Counted from the first letter of the stretch, positions 54,184 through 63,235 are shown. The stretch: DNA of 64,000 bases from Palsa-504 sp963739135 (GCA_963739135.1 CAVTZG010000026.1:248001-312000); one strand, 5' to 3'. Numbers and translations: made by a program. The notes: generated by a model not told the origin, from the sequence alone.

Positions 54184-55107
54184 CTAGTGCTGTGCGGCTC
54201 CCGCGCAGGCGGCCATCACGCAGCCGATCGCGAGCCATTCCACCACGCTCAGCTGCTGGCCGAGCAGCAGCAGCCCGATCAGGGCCGCCACCGCCGGCTC
54301 CAGGCTCATCCACACGCCGAACAGCCGCGTCGGCATCCGCCGGAGCGCCTCGAGTTCCAGCCGGTAGGGGATGACCGAGGAGAGCAGGCCGATCGCGGCC
54401 CCGGTGGCCGCCACGGCGGGCCGGAACATCGCGCTGCCCCCGGCCAGGACCGCGGGCGGCGTGACCAGGACCGCCGCGACCACCATGGCGATGGTCAGGC
54501 CTGCCGAGCCGGGGAAACGCCGCCCGGTGGCCGAGCTGAGCAGGATGTAGGCCGCCCAGCAGGCGGCGGCCACCGCGGCGAAGATCACCCCGGTCACGTC
54601 GAGGTGGCCGTGGCCGCCCTGGGTCAGCAGCGCCACCCCGGTGGCCGCCAGCACGACCCAGCCGATGTCCCGCAGGTGCCGTGATCCGGCCACCGCCACG
54701 GCCAGCGGGCCGAGGAACTCGATGGTGACCGCGACGCCCAGGGGGATACGGGCGAAGGCCTGGTAGATGGAGAAGTTCATCACCCCGAGCGTGACGCCGA
54801 ACGACCCGGCGATGACGGCATCGGAGACCGCCCGCCGTTCCATCAGATCGCGCACCGACCGGATGCAGCCGCGGCCGGACAGCAGGACCATGGCCAGTGC
54901 CGAGGTCCACAGCCGCAGCCCGGTCACCGCCGCGGGCGGTATCTGGCCGAACAGCTTGTCCGCCAGGCCCGCCCCGAACTGCACGGAAACGATCCCGGTG
55001 AGGATCATCGCGGCCGGCAGCGCCACCTGGGACCGGGCTAGCCGGGACCGGGCTGTCCGGCCCCGCCCCGCTTCCGCATCGCTCTGGACGATGTCCCTTA
55101 TTCCCAC
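54184..55107 (-). CDS. EamA/DMT-family exporter (RhtA-like)
   Basis: This 307-residue protein has ten hydrophobic helices in two EamA repeats. The first repeat includes QFGAGLADKLFGQIPPAAVT and the second WAAYILLSSATGRRFPG; IPYRLELEALRRMPTRLFGV is typical of RhtA-type amino acid or metabolite exporters. The substrate is unknown. The start overlaps the stop of the ABC permease by 10 bases, so it is in the same transcript as the ABC genes and ctaA. Confidence 0.87.
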   Translation of the reverse strand: MGIRDIVQSDAEAGRGRTARSRLARSQVALPAAMILTGIVSVQFGAGLADKLFGQIPPAAVTGLRLWTSALAMVLLSGRGCIRSVRDLMERRAVSDAVIAGSFGVTLGVMNFSIYQAFARIPLGVAVTIEFLGPLAVAVAGSRHLRDIGWVVLAATGVALLTQGGHGHLDVTGVIFAAVAAACWAAYILLSSATGRRFPGSAGLTIAMVVAAVLVTPPAVLAGGSAMFRPAVAATGAAIGLLSSVIPYRLELEALRRMPTRLFGVWMSLEPAVAALIGLLLLGQQLSVVEWLAIGCVMAACAGAAQH

Positions 55108-55976
55108 CGGAACATGCGCGCGGCACAGGCGATCGCCACCGCGGCCCAGACCGCCAGGGTGACGGTGTTCCCGACCGGGAAGGCCGTCCCGTGCTGCAGG
55201 ACGTTGCGCAGGCCGGTCGACAGCGCGCCGGTCGGAAGCAGCTCGAGGACGGGCCGTGCGCCGGCTGGGAACTTGGTCAGCGGGAACACCACGCCGCCCA
55301 CGCCGAGCAGCAGGATGTAGACGAGGTTGGCCGCGGCCAGCGTGGCCTCGGCGCGCAGCGTCCCGGCCATCAGCAGCGCCAGGCCGCTGAAGGCGGCCGT
55401 GCCCAGCAGGATCAGCAGCGGGGCGGACACGATCGCGGCCGGGCTGGCGTCAGGCCGCCAGCCGATCGCGGCGGCCACCGCGAGGATCAGGACGCTCTGC
55501 AGCAGCTCGACTCCGATGACGGTGGCCGTCTTGGCCGCGATCAGGCCGCCGCGGGACAACGGCGTGGCCCCCAGGCGCTTGAGCACGCCGTAGCGCCGCT
55601 CGAACCCGGTGGCGATGGCCTGGCTGGTGAACGCGGTCGACATGACCGCCAGGGCGATGATCCCGGGCGTCAGGAAGTCGACCCGGCTCAGTCCCGCCCC
55701 GAAGCTGACCAGCGGCTCGAGGCTGAACGCGGTCAGCAGCAGCAGCGGGATGATCAGCGTGAGCAGGAGCTGCTCGCCGTTCCGCAGCAGGGTCCTGGTT
55801 TCCAGCCCGGCCTGCGCGGCGACCATCCGGCCCAGCGGTGCCGCCCCGGGGGCCGGTCCCAGGGGGATACGGGGGGGCGGGTAGCCCCCCCGTGCGCGGG
55901 GGGATTCCCAAGGGGGGTCCGGGGGGATGGGTCCCCCCGGGAGAGGACCGTCGCCCCCCCGGGGCAATACAGTCAC
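55098..55976 (-). CDS. ABC-2 type transporter permease
   Basis: The core (from about residue 50, MVAAQAGLETRTLLRNGEQL) is a six-helix ABC-2 permease with LTPGIIALAVMSTAFTSQAI, ATGFERRYGVLKRLGATPLS and NLVYILLLGVGGVVFPLTKF. It forms an exporter with the ATPase encoded upstream. The first 45 residues are a proline/glycine-rich extension encoded by a G-tract repeat. It starts from ATG at 55976 overlapping the ATPase stop, so the repeat seems to have inserted at the gene start while keeping the frame. An internal ATG may be the functional start. Confidence 0.88.
   Translation of the reverse strand: MTVLPRGGDGPLPGGPIPPDPPWESPRARGGYPPPRIPLGPAPGAAPLGRMVAAQAGLETRTLLRNGEQLLLTLIIPLLLLTAFSLEPLVSFGAGLSRVDFLTPGIIALAVMSTAFTSQAIATGFERRYGVLKRLGATPLSRGGLIAAKTATVIGVELLQSVLILAVAAAIGWRPDASPAAIVSAPLLILLGTAAFSGLALLMAGTLRAEATLAAANLVYILLLGVGGVVFPLTKFPAGARPVLELLPTGALSTGLRNVLQHGTAFPVGNTVTLAVWAAVAIACAARMFRWE
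55852..55970. repeat. G-tract palindromic element, copy 3
   Basis: This is the longest copy of the family seen at 3553-3652 and 7979-8062. It has the core shared with copy 1 (TACGGGGGGGCGGG then AGCCCCC, CGTGCGC) and the CCCAAGGGGGGTC segment shared with copy 2. It encodes the extended N terminus of the ABC permease. Confidence 0.6.
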
Positions 55977-56923
55977 GCCCGCAGTTCCTTTCCCGTGAGC
56001 TCGAGGAACACGTCCTCCAGCGTGCGGCTCTCGATTCGCAGGCTGTTAGCCAGCACGCCCCGTTCGGCGCACCACGCGGTCACCGCGGCCAGCAGCAGCG
56101 GGTCGACCGCGCCGTGCACCTCGATCACGTAATGGCCGGCCGGGGATTCCTTGATCGCGCTGGCCGCGGGCAGCACCCTGAGCAGGCTGTCGAGGTCCAG
56201 CCCGGCCTCGGCGCGGAACCTGAGCTGGCCGACCGTGCCGGTGAGCTGCTCAGGCGTGCCCGCGGCCACGAGCCGGCCGTGGTCGATGATGGTGACGTGG
56301 TCGCAGAGCCGTTCGGCCTCCTCCATGAAGTGCGTGGTCAGGATGACGCTCACCCCGGCCGCGCGCAGCTGGCCGATCAGGTCCCAGGTGGCGTGCCGGG
56401 CCTGCGGGTCCATGCCGGCCGTGGGCTCGTCGAGGAAGACCAGGTCCGGGCGGCCGATGATGGCCGCGGCCAGGGACAGCCGCTGCTGCTGGCCGCCGGA
56501 CAGCCGCTTGTACGGAGTGCGGGCCACCGGGGTCAGGCCGACCAGGTCGAGCAGCACGGGCACCTCGATCGGGCTGGTGTGAAACCGGCTCAGCAGCGCG
56601 AGGTAATCGGCCGCGGGCACTGACGGCGGGATCCCGCCGGCCTGGAGCATCACGCCCACCCGGGGCCGTAGCGCCCGGGCGTCCCGGACCGGATCGAGCC
56701 CGAGCACGCGCACCGTGCCCTGGTCGGGCCGCCGGTAACCCTCGCAGATCTCGATGGTGGTGGTCTTGCCCGCGCCGTTGGGCCCGAGGATGCCGGTTAC
56801 CGCGCCGCGCGGCGCGGTCAGCGATAGCCCGTCGACCGCGGCGATCTGGCCGTAACGCTTGACCAGCCCGCCGATCTCAACGGCAGGCGCCGCCGGGTCC
56901 GCAGGGGCGGTGCCGGTGCTCAC
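55973..56923 (-). CDS. ABC transporter ATP-binding protein
   Basis: This ABC-2 exporter ATPase of 316 residues has Walker A GPNGAGKTTTIEI, signature LSGGQQQRLSLAAAI, Walker B LVFLDEPTAGMDPQ and H-loop ILTTHFMEEAERLCDH. GTG at 56923 gives a start shortly before VEIGGLVKRYGQIAAVDGL. It is the first gene of a run continuing through permease, EamA, ctaA and tkt. In many actinobacteria an ABC pair sits beside ctaA and a SufR-type regulator, which fits the ends of this region. Confidence 0.92.
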   Translation of the reverse strand: MSTGTAPADPAAPAVEIGGLVKRYGQIAAVDGLSLTAPRGAVTGILGPNGAGKTTTIEICEGYRRPDQGTVRVLGLDPVRDARALRPRVGVMLQAGGIPPSVPAADYLALLSRFHTSPIEVPVLLDLVGLTPVARTPYKRLSGGQQQRLSLAAAIIGRPDLVFLDEPTAGMDPQARHATWDLIGQLRAAGVSVILTTHFMEEAERLCDHVTIIDHGRLVAAGTPEQLTGTVGQLRFRAEAGLDLDSLLRVLPAASAIKESPAGHYVIEVHGAVDPLLLAAVTAWCAERGVLANSLRIESRTLEDVFLELTGKELRA

Positions 56924-56987
56924 GCACGCGAGTCTACGGGGGCATCCTGGTGACATCGCGGGCACGGGCCCTGGGAGGCTTGAGGGG

Positions 56988-58148
56988 ATGAACCTCATCC
57001 GCGCCGTAGGGCACGCGCTGTCGATCACCGCCTCCATGACCTGGGCGATCCTCTGGGCGCTGATCCTCGGGTTCGCGCTGTCCGCGGTAATCCAGGCTCT
57101 GGTGCCGAAGGCCACGATCGTGCGGCTGCTCGGCGACGACCGGCCGCGCACGCTGGCGCGTGCGGCGGCCTTCGGGGCCGCGTCGTCGTCCTGCTCCTAC
57201 GCCGCTGTGGCCCTGGCACGGTCGCTGCTGCGGAAGGGAGCCGGCTTCACGGCCGCGATGGCGTTCGAGATCGCCTCGACCAACCTGGTCATCGAGCTGG
57301 GGGTGATCCTGGCGCTGCTCATGGGCTGGCAGTTCACCCTGGCCGAGTTCACCGGCGGACCGGTGATGATCATCCTGCTCGCCGTGCTGTTCCGGCTGCT
57401 GCTGCGGGAACGGCTGGTTGAGCAGGCGCGGCTCCAGGCCGACCGGGGGATAGCAGGCTCGATGGAGGGCCACGCCGCGATGGACATGTCCGTGCAGCGG
57501 CCGGGGTCGTTCGCGAGCCGCCTGCTGTCCAGCGACGGCTATACCGCCGTCGCGCACGTCTTCGTGATGGAATGGGCCGCCATCATCAGGGACCTGATCA
57601 TCGGCCTCATCGCGGCCGGGGCGATTGCCGCCTGGGTTCCCGACCGCTTCTGGCAGGCCTTCTTCTTCACCGGCCACCCGCTCGCGGCGAAAGTGTGGGG
57701 CCCGCTCGTCGGGCCGCTCGTGGCCGTGATCTCCTTCGTGTGCTCGATCGGGAACGTCCCGCTGGCCGTCGTGCTGTGGAAGGGCGGCATCAGCTTCGGC
57801 GGCGTGATCGCCTTCATCTTCGCCGACCTCATCATCGCCCCGATCCTGAACATCTACCGGAAGTACTACGGAGCCCGGATGGCCCTGTTCCTGCTGGCGA
57901 CCTTCTACACCACGATGGTCGCGGCCGGCTACCTGGTCGAGCTGGTCTTCGGCGGCCTCGGCCTGATCCCCGACCCGGCCCGGGCCAGGATCCCCGACCA
58001 GGGCGTGTCCTGGGACTACACGACCTGGCTGAATATCATCTTCCTCGTCCTCGCCGCCGCCCTGGTCGTGCGATTCGCCCGCACCGGCGGGGTCGCTATG
58101 CTGCGGATGATGGGCGGCGCGCCCGACAACCACGACCACATGGACTAA
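56988..58148 (+). CDS. Predicted permease (UPF0718-like)
   Basis: This 386-residue membrane protein has about eight helices. The conserved GAASSSCSYAAVALARSLLR and MAFEIASTNLVIELGVILAL are hallmarks of the permease family distantly related to arsenite exporters. A His/Met-containing loop in the middle (GHAAMDMSVQ) and the C-terminal DNHDHMD end could bind metal. ATG at 56988 follows GAGGGG. Divergent from the ABC ATPase; the DksA-like gene follows after 13 bases. Confidence 0.82.
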   Translation: MNLIRAVGHALSITASMTWAILWALILGFALSAVIQALVPKATIVRLLGDDRPRTLARAAAFGAASSSCSYAAVALARSLLRKGAGFTAAMAFEIASTNLVIELGVILALLMGWQFTLAEFTGGPVMIILLAVLFRLLLRERLVEQARLQADRGIAGSMEGHAAMDMSVQRPGSFASRLLSSDGYTAVAHVFVMEWAAIIRDLIIGLIAAGAIAAWVPDRFWQAFFFTGHPLAAKVWGPLVGPLVAVISFVCSIGNVPLAVVLWKGGISFGGVIAFIFADLIIAPILNIYRKYYGARMALFLLATFYTTMVAAGYLVELVFGGLGLIPDPARARIPDQGVSWDYTTWLNIIFLVLAAALVVRFARTGGVAMLRMMGGAPDNHDHMD

Positions 58149-58161
58149 GGAGGACGGCCGG

Positions 58162-58512
58162 ATGGACACCGACCGGGCCCGCACGTTGCTCATCGCCGAA
58201 CGCGACGAGGTGCTCAGCCTGCTCAAGGGCTCCGAGTCCGCGGGCCGCGACGACCGCGAGGCTGAGGTGGCGAGCGAAGCGGAGGACAACGCGGACGCCG
58301 CGCTGGCGCTCACGGAAGAGGGCCAGGATGATGCCATCGCCGAGAGCCTGCGCGACCGGCTCGAGGCCATCGAGCGGGCGCTGCACCGGCTGGATGACGG
58401 CAGCTACGGCCGGTCCGTCCGCAGCGGCCAGCCGATCCCTGACGAGCGCCTGGAAGCCGACCCCGCCGCGGAACTCACCGTCGAAGAAGCCAGGGAAGCC
58501 GAACGCAGCTAA
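58162..58512 (+). CDS. DksA/TraR-like protein lacking zinc-finger cysteines
   Basis: This 116-residue protein has the coiled-coil N terminus with acidic tip residues (ADAALALTEEGQDDAIAESL) and the DksA/TraR C-terminal pattern LHRLDDGSYGRSVRSGQPIP followed by DERLEADPAAELT. At the positions of the four zinc cysteines stand other residues, so no metal is bound. DksA proteins enter the secondary channel of RNA polymerase and modulate initiation. Cys-less members exist in actinobacteria. It has an AAGGAGG site. It is probably co-transcribed with the permease. Confidence 0.82.
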   Translation: MDTDRARTLLIAERDEVLSLLKGSESAGRDDREAEVASEAEDNADAALALTEEGQDDAIAESLRDRLEAIERALHRLDDGSYGRSVRSGQPIPDERLEADPAAELTVEEAREAERS

Positions 58513-58552
58513 CCGCTGTGCCGCACCGGCCCGGCACGAGCCCGGCCGGGGA

Positions 58553-58601
58553 ATGAAACCGGGATTTCATGTCCCGGGAGTGTGCTGAACCCGGGTTTCA
58601 T
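58553..58601. terminator. Hairpin between convergent genes
   Basis: Arms ATGAAACC-GGG (58553-58563) and CCCGGGTTTCAT (58590-58601) pair with a single bulge. The element lies between the DksA-like stop and the phosphoesterase stop and can serve both directions. The ATGAAACC...GGTTTCAT arm design repeats that of the rbpA terminator. Confidence 0.6.
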
Positions 58602-59974
58602 TACGCTACTGGGCTGCCCGGCTCGACTGCGCTGCCCGGCTCGGCTGGGCTGCCCGGCTCGACTGGGCTGCCCGGCTCGACTGGGCTGCCCGGCTCGACT
58701 GCCGCGGCCTTCTTGCGGGTGGCTTTCTTGTCGGCGGGCGGCCAGTCGGGGCCGGCCGGCCAGGTGGCGACGCGGACGGGGGAGTCGGAGTGCGGGTTGC
58801 GGCCGTGGGCCACGAACCGCTCCATCCGGGTCGCGCCGTCCAGCTCGACCCGGGCCGAGACCAGCTCCGTCTTGTCCGGGCCGATCTCCACCCAGCAGAT
58901 CTGCTGGTTGCGCACGTAGGCCGGGGGCAGGCCGAACTTCCCGCCGATCCCCTCCACCACCGACGTGCACGAACCCGAGTTGGCGTAGAAGCCGGCCCCG
59001 GTGGCGGCCAGCTCCGGATGGTGCGTATGGCCGGAGACGAAGCCGTGGTACCCGTCGGCGACCAGGTCGGCGGCCCGCTGGCGGGCGGCCGTGTTCTGCC
59101 CGTAGCCCCGCTTGTCCAGGGCCAGCGCGCTGATCGAGACCCAGGCCCGCCGGGCCAGGATGCCGACCAGGGCGGCGATGACGATCAGGTCGGCCACCGC
59201 GCCGTAGCTGAGCATCTCGGCCCGGTGGACCCAGACGTCGGTGTCCGGGTAGCGGGACTGGAACGAGGTGAACTCGGGGATCCGGACCAGGATCAGGATG
59301 ACCAGCGGGAGCGCGATCAGCCACCACAGGTGGCGGGCCAGCTTGCGGTAGACGAGCCGGGAGCCGATGAAGGACGGGAAGTCGGTGGGGTCCGCCATCT
59401 CGTGCGCGCCGTCGACCCAGCCGCGGCCGAGGAACTCGATCCGCGGGATGACCTCCCTGACGATGTGATGGCCCATCGGGGTGTCCAGCGGGTTGCGGGC
59501 GTCGCAGAAGCAGTTGTACGGGTCAAGCTGGTGGCCGTGCTCCACCCGGATCTTCCGGCCGTCGGCCAGGATCAGGTCCGCGGCCAGGCACAGCGTGGCT
59601 CCGGTCATCTCCCGGACCGCGTCCGCGGCCTTGACGTCCCAGGCCAGGTCGCTGTCATGGTTGCCGATCGTGTAGATGACCCGCCCGCCGCGGGCGGTCA
59701 CCCCGAGCAGCGCCGCGCACAGGTCCTCGTGCGGGCGCAGGATGTCGGTGGCCGTCGACCCCGGATAGCCGAGCATCTCGACCACGTCCCCGGCCATGAC
59801 CACTACCACCGCCCCGGTCTCGGCGCCCAGGTGCCTGGCCAGCGTCTCGCAGGACCGCCCGGACACGTCGGTGCGGACCGGCGGCAGGTGCAGGTCGCTG
59901 ACCGTGATGACCTTGCCGTCGGCGGGGATGGCCACTTCGAGCAGGTCAGCGATGTCAGGTCGCGGCGCGGGCAT
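58601..59974 (-). CDS. Metallophosphoesterase with membrane segments
   Basis: This calcineurin-like phosphoesterase of 457 residues has the metal-binding blocks VSDLHLPP, VVMAGDVVEMLG, TIGNHDSDL and GHTHHPELAA in the right order. Two hydrophobic segments (LWWLIALPLVILILVRI and GAVADLIVIAALVGILA) interrupt the fold around residues 215-270, so the enzyme is probably membrane-attached. The C terminus has a Lys-rich patch and a VEPGSP repeat tail. ATG at 59974. Substrate unknown. Confidence 0.85.
   Translation of the reverse strand: MPAPRPDIADLLEVAIPADGKVITVSDLHLPPVRTDVSGRSCETLARHLGAETGAVVVVMAGDVVEMLGYPGSTATDILRPHEDLCAALLGVTARGGRVIYTIGNHDSDLAWDVKAADAVREMTGATLCLAADLILADGRKIRVEHGHQLDPYNCFCDARNPLDTPMGHHIVREVIPRIEFLGRGWVDGAHEMADPTDFPSFIGSRLVYRKLARHLWWLIALPLVILILVRIPEFTSFQSRYPDTDVWVHRAEMLSYGAVADLIVIAALVGILARRAWVSISALALDKRGYGQNTAARQRAADLVADGYHGFVSGHTHHPELAATGAGFYANSGSCTSVVEGIGGKFGLPPAYVRNQQICWVEIGPDKTELVSARVELDGATRMERFVAHGRNPHSDSPVRVATWPAGPDWPPADKKATRKKAAAVEPGSPVEPGSPVEPGSPAEPGSAVEPGSPVA
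58607..58700 (-). repeat. 18-bp tandem repeat encoding VEPGSP tail
   Basis: About five near-identical 18-bp units (GCCCGGCTCGACTGGGCT on the plus strand, with one or two base changes) encode VEPGSPVEPGSPAEPGS-type sequence at the C terminus of the phosphoesterase. The tail is likely disordered. Confidence 0.85.
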
Positions 59975-60224
59975 GGCGGTGCTTGCTCTTTCCTGGGCTC
60001 GCCCGAAAGGCTTGTTCCTAGCAATGATGCCGCAGGAGCGCGCATTGCATCGGAGCGGCGTGCGGCGGCACCAAGAATTCACGGCACCGACAGGACGGCA
60101 CCCACAGGTAGGACGCTCGCGGCGGCCAGTCGGTTCAGCTGCCAGGGCAGGAAAAACGAGAACCAGGTCCGTTCGGCCAAAAATGAATTCAATAGCGGCG
60201 GCCAGCCGGATACCGTCCCTAGCT

Positions 60225-62660
60225 ATGGAATCGGGCGAGTACGACCACCGGGCCGTGGAGGCCGCGGCCCGGGCGCTGTGGGAGGCCAACGACGTCTACC
60301 GGTACGACCGCGGCGAGGCCGGCCCGGTATTCAGCGTGGACACGCCGCCACCGTACGTATCGGCGGCGCACCTGCACGTGGGCCACGCCATGAGCTACTC
60401 CCAGCCCGACTTCATCGTGCGTTACCGGCGGATGCGCGGCGAGCGGGTGTTCTACCCGATCGGATTCGACGACAACGGCCTGCCCACCGAGCGGTATGTG
60501 GAGCAGGCCTACGGCGTGCGGGCGGTGGACATGCCCAGAGCCGACTTCGTGGCGCTGTGCCTGGCCGAGACCCAGCGCACGGCCGAACGGTACGAGGACC
60601 TGTGGCGCCGCCTGGGACTGTCGGTGGACTGGTCGCTGCGCTACTCCACCATCGACGCCCGCTGCCAGCGCACCGCCCAGGCCGCCTTCGTCGCGCTCTA
60701 CCAGGCGGGCCACCTGCGGCGGGCCCAGGACCCGATCCTGTGGTGCGCGGAAGACCAGACCTCGCTGGCTCAGGCCGACGTGGAAGACCTGGAGCGGACC
60801 AGCAGGCTGCACACGATCAGGTTCGGCGAGGGGGCGCTGATCGCCACCACCCGGCCCGAGCTGCTCCCGGCCTGCGTGGCGCTGTACCACCATCCGGACG
60901 ACCCGCGCTACGCCGGGCTGGGGCGGGCCGTGGTGCCGCTGTTCGGCTACGAGGTGCCGGTGCTGGCCGACCAGGACGTGGACCCGGAGTACGGGACCGG
61001 GCTGATGATGGTGTGCACGTTCGGTGACAACGAGGACGTGCTGCGCTGGCGGCGCGACCACCTGCCGCTGCGCCTGGCGGTGGAGCCGGACGGGCGGCTG
61101 GGCCCGCTGGCGGGCCGGTTCGCCGGGCTGTATGTGACCCAGGCGCGTTCGGCCGTGGTGAAGGCGCTGGACGAATTGGGGTTGCTGGTCTCCAGCGTGC
61201 CGGTGCGGCAGGTGGTGGGGGTGCACGAGCGGTGCCAGACTCCGGTCGAGTTCCAGATCAGGCCGCAGTGGTTCGTCGCGGTGCGGGAGCACGCCGACCG
61301 GTTCCGGGCCCGGGCGGCGGAGCTGGAGTGGATCCCCGCGTTCATGCGGCGGCGCCTGGAGGACTGGATTGACGGGCTCAGGTGGGACTGGAACATCAGC
61401 AGGCAGCGCCGCTACGGGGTGCCGTTCCCGGTGTGGTTCTGCGCCGCCTGCTCGGCCCCGGTGCTGGCCCTGCTCGGCGACCTGCCGGTTGACCCGCTGA
61501 CCGACAAGCCGCCGGTGACGGCCTGCCCGTGGTGCGGCTCCGCCGAGCTGGTCCCCGACCAGGACGTGATGGACACCTGGATGACCTCGTCGCTGACGCC
61601 GCAGATCAACGACGGGTGGGCGCTAGGGGGTACCGATCCGGCGCTGGCGCCGATGTCCATGCGGGTGCAGGCGTTCGAGATCATCAGGACCTGGCTGTTC
61701 TACTCGGTGGTGCAGTCCGAGCTGCTGTTCGGCCGGCTGCCGTGGCGCACCGCGCTGATCTCCGGCTGGGGCCTGAACGAGCAGGGCAAGAAGCTGTCCA
61801 AGCGGGACCTGGACCGGTCGACCGCGCCGGGCGGCTACAACCGCTACGTGCCCGACGACGTGATGGCCAAGTACGGCGCGGACGCGCTGCGGGTGTGGGC
61901 CGCCAAGGGCCGCATCGGCACTGATCTGCGGTACAACGAGAAGGACGTGCGGACCGGCCGGAAGTTCACGGTCAAGCTGTGGAACGTGGGCCGGTTCCTG
62001 ACCATGAACCTGGCCGGCTTCGACCCGGCCGCGCCCGGCCCGGCGCCGGGGGAGCGGAACATCGTGGACCGCTGGCTGCTCTCGCACCTGGCCAACGCGG
62101 TCGAACAGACCGCGGCGGCGTTCGAGGCTCACGACTACATGCAGGCCCACCAGGCGGCGTCCCGGATGTTCTGGTCGATCTACTGCGACCGGTATATCGA
62201 GATGATCAAGGACCGGACGCAGGAGGCCAGCGCGCGGTGGACGCTGTGGGAGTCCTACCGGGTGCTGCTCGGGCTGTTCGCCCCGTTCGCGCCGTTCCTG
62301 ACCGAGCACATGTACCAGCGGTTCTACCGTGACCGCGAGGACGCGGTCTCGCTGCACCTGACCCCCTGGCCGGCCGCCGACCCGCGCTGGGCCGACCCGC
62401 GCTGGGCCGGCGACCGGAGCGCGGTTGACCAGCTGGCGGTGATCCTGGACGCGACCCGGGTGCTGCGCAGCGGGCTGCATCTGGGCAACTCGGCCCGGCT
62501 GAGCATGCTGACCGTGCAGGCGCACGACCAGGCGGCCGAGGCGCTGCTCGACCAGATCGCCGAACCGCTCCGGGTGGCGGCCCGGGCCGAGGCCCTGGTC
62601 CGCGGCCCGGCCGCGCATCCCAGCGGGGTGGACGGGATCACGGTCGGCATCAATCCGTAA
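60225..62660 (+). CDS. valS: Valyl-tRNA synthetase, short archaeal-like type
   Basis: This class I aminoacyl-tRNA synthetase of 811 residues has the HIGH motif as HVGHAMSYSQPDFIVRY and the KMSKS motif as KLSKRDLDRS. YPIGFDDNGLPTERYVE is diagnostic for ValRS of the archaeal/rickettsial kind. The editing (CP1) region is present (IATTRPELLPACVALYHHPD). A zinc site appears in CAACSAPVL...CPWCGSAEL. The C-terminal coiled coil of normal bacterial ValRS is missing and the protein ends soon after the anticodon-binding domain. ATG at 60225. It may be the only ValRS or a second copy. Confidence 0.85.
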   Translation: MESGEYDHRAVEAAARALWEANDVYRYDRGEAGPVFSVDTPPPYVSAAHLHVGHAMSYSQPDFIVRYRRMRGERVFYPIGFDDNGLPTERYVEQAYGVRAVDMPRADFVALCLAETQRTAERYEDLWRRLGLSVDWSLRYSTIDARCQRTAQAAFVALYQAGHLRRAQDPILWCAEDQTSLAQADVEDLERTSRLHTIRFGEGALIATTRPELLPACVALYHHPDDPRYAGLGRAVVPLFGYEVPVLADQDVDPEYGTGLMMVCTFGDNEDVLRWRRDHLPLRLAVEPDGRLGPLAGRFAGLYVTQARSAVVKALDELGLLVSSVPVRQVVGVHERCQTPVEFQIRPQWFVAVREHADRFRARAAELEWIPAFMRRRLEDWIDGLRWDWNISRQRRYGVPFPVWFCAACSAPVLALLGDLPVDPLTDKPPVTACPWCGSAELVPDQDVMDTWMTSSLTPQINDGWALGGTDPALAPMSMRVQAFEIIRTWLFYSVVQSELLFGRLPWRTALISGWGLNEQGKKLSKRDLDRSTAPGGYNRYVPDDVMAKYGADALRVWAAKGRIGTDLRYNEKDVRTGRKFTVKLWNVGRFLTMNLAGFDPAAPGPAPGERNIVDRWLLSHLANAVEQTAAAFEAHDYMQAHQAASRMFWSIYCDRYIEMIKDRTQEASARWTLWESYRVLLGLFAPFAPFLTEHMYQRFYRDREDAVSLHLTPWPAADPRWADPRWAGDRSAVDQLAVILDATRVLRSGLHLGNSARLSMLTVQAHDQAAEALLDQIAEPLRVAARAEALVRGPAAHPSGVDGITVGINP

Positions 62661-62771
62661 CCGGACGGCCTGACCGGGCGCGTCGCGTAACGCCGGCCCG
62701 CGGCGGCCCGGACAGCGGCGGCCAGGCGGGCCCGCGGCCGGCCGGCCGGACGCTGCGCGACAATATCCGGT

Positions 62772-63170
62772 GTGCGAACGATTGCGCTCGAAGAGCACTT
62801 CTGGACCGCCGCGCTCGCCGCGCCGCCGGGCACCGGCCCGCTGGCCGCCTGGGGCCCGGAGGTCGCCGGCCGGCTGCGCGACCTCGGCTCCGGGCGGCTG
62901 GCCGGGATGGACGCCGCCGGGATCGACCTGCAGGTCATCTCGCATGTGGCGCCGGCCGCGCAGGGGCTGGCCGGCGCCGAGGGTCTGGCCCGCGCCCGCG
63001 AGGCCAACGGCGAGCTGGCCGCCGCGGTCCGCGCGCACCCGGACCGGTTCGCGGGCTTCGCCACGTTGCCCACCGCCGACCCGCAGGCCGCGGCCGACGA
63101 GCTCGAGCGGGCCACCGCCGAACTCGGCTTCGTGGGCGCCCTGGGCCTCCGCCGCGACGCCCGGGCGTGA
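62772..63170 (+). pseudogene. Amidohydrolase (ACMSD-like) N-terminal fragment
   Basis: This frame of 132 residues corresponds to the first third of an amidohydrolase-2 family enzyme: ALEEHFWTAALAA (the family EEH metal site), GMDAAGIDLQVISHVAPAAQ, FATLPTADPQAAADELERAT and LGFVGALG. It then stops, with about 200 residues of the barrel missing, including the later metal ligands and catalytic aspartate. It lies directly before the SufR-like gene. GTG at 62772. It is most likely inactive. Confidence 0.75.
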
Positions 63171-63188
63171 TTTACGTCACGTCGGCGT

Positions 63189-63204
63189 TGCAAAAAAGTT
63201 TGCA
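63189..63204. promoter_or_regulatory. Dyad operator TGCAAA-N4-TTTGCA before the SufR-like gene
   Basis: A perfect inverted repeat, TGCAAA (63189-63194) and TTTGCA (63199-63204), lies 31 bases before the GTG start of the regulator. A CACAAT hexamer at 63224-63229 could be the -10 box, placing transcription start close to the GTG, so the mRNA may be leaderless. An autoregulatory operator is likely. Confidence 0.55.
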
Positions 63205-63235
63205 CTGGCCGGCCTATTTACGGCACAATGATGTT

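Noticed and set aside
59975..60224. T-box riboswitch before the valyl-tRNA synthetase
   Set aside because: I searched for the conserved T-box antiterminator sequence and specifier hairpin by eye and found no convincing match.
63189..63204. RamB-type acetate regulator site
   Set aside because: AAGTTTGCA resembles the motif, but the site sits before a SufR-like gene and one copy is not enough to assign a regulator.
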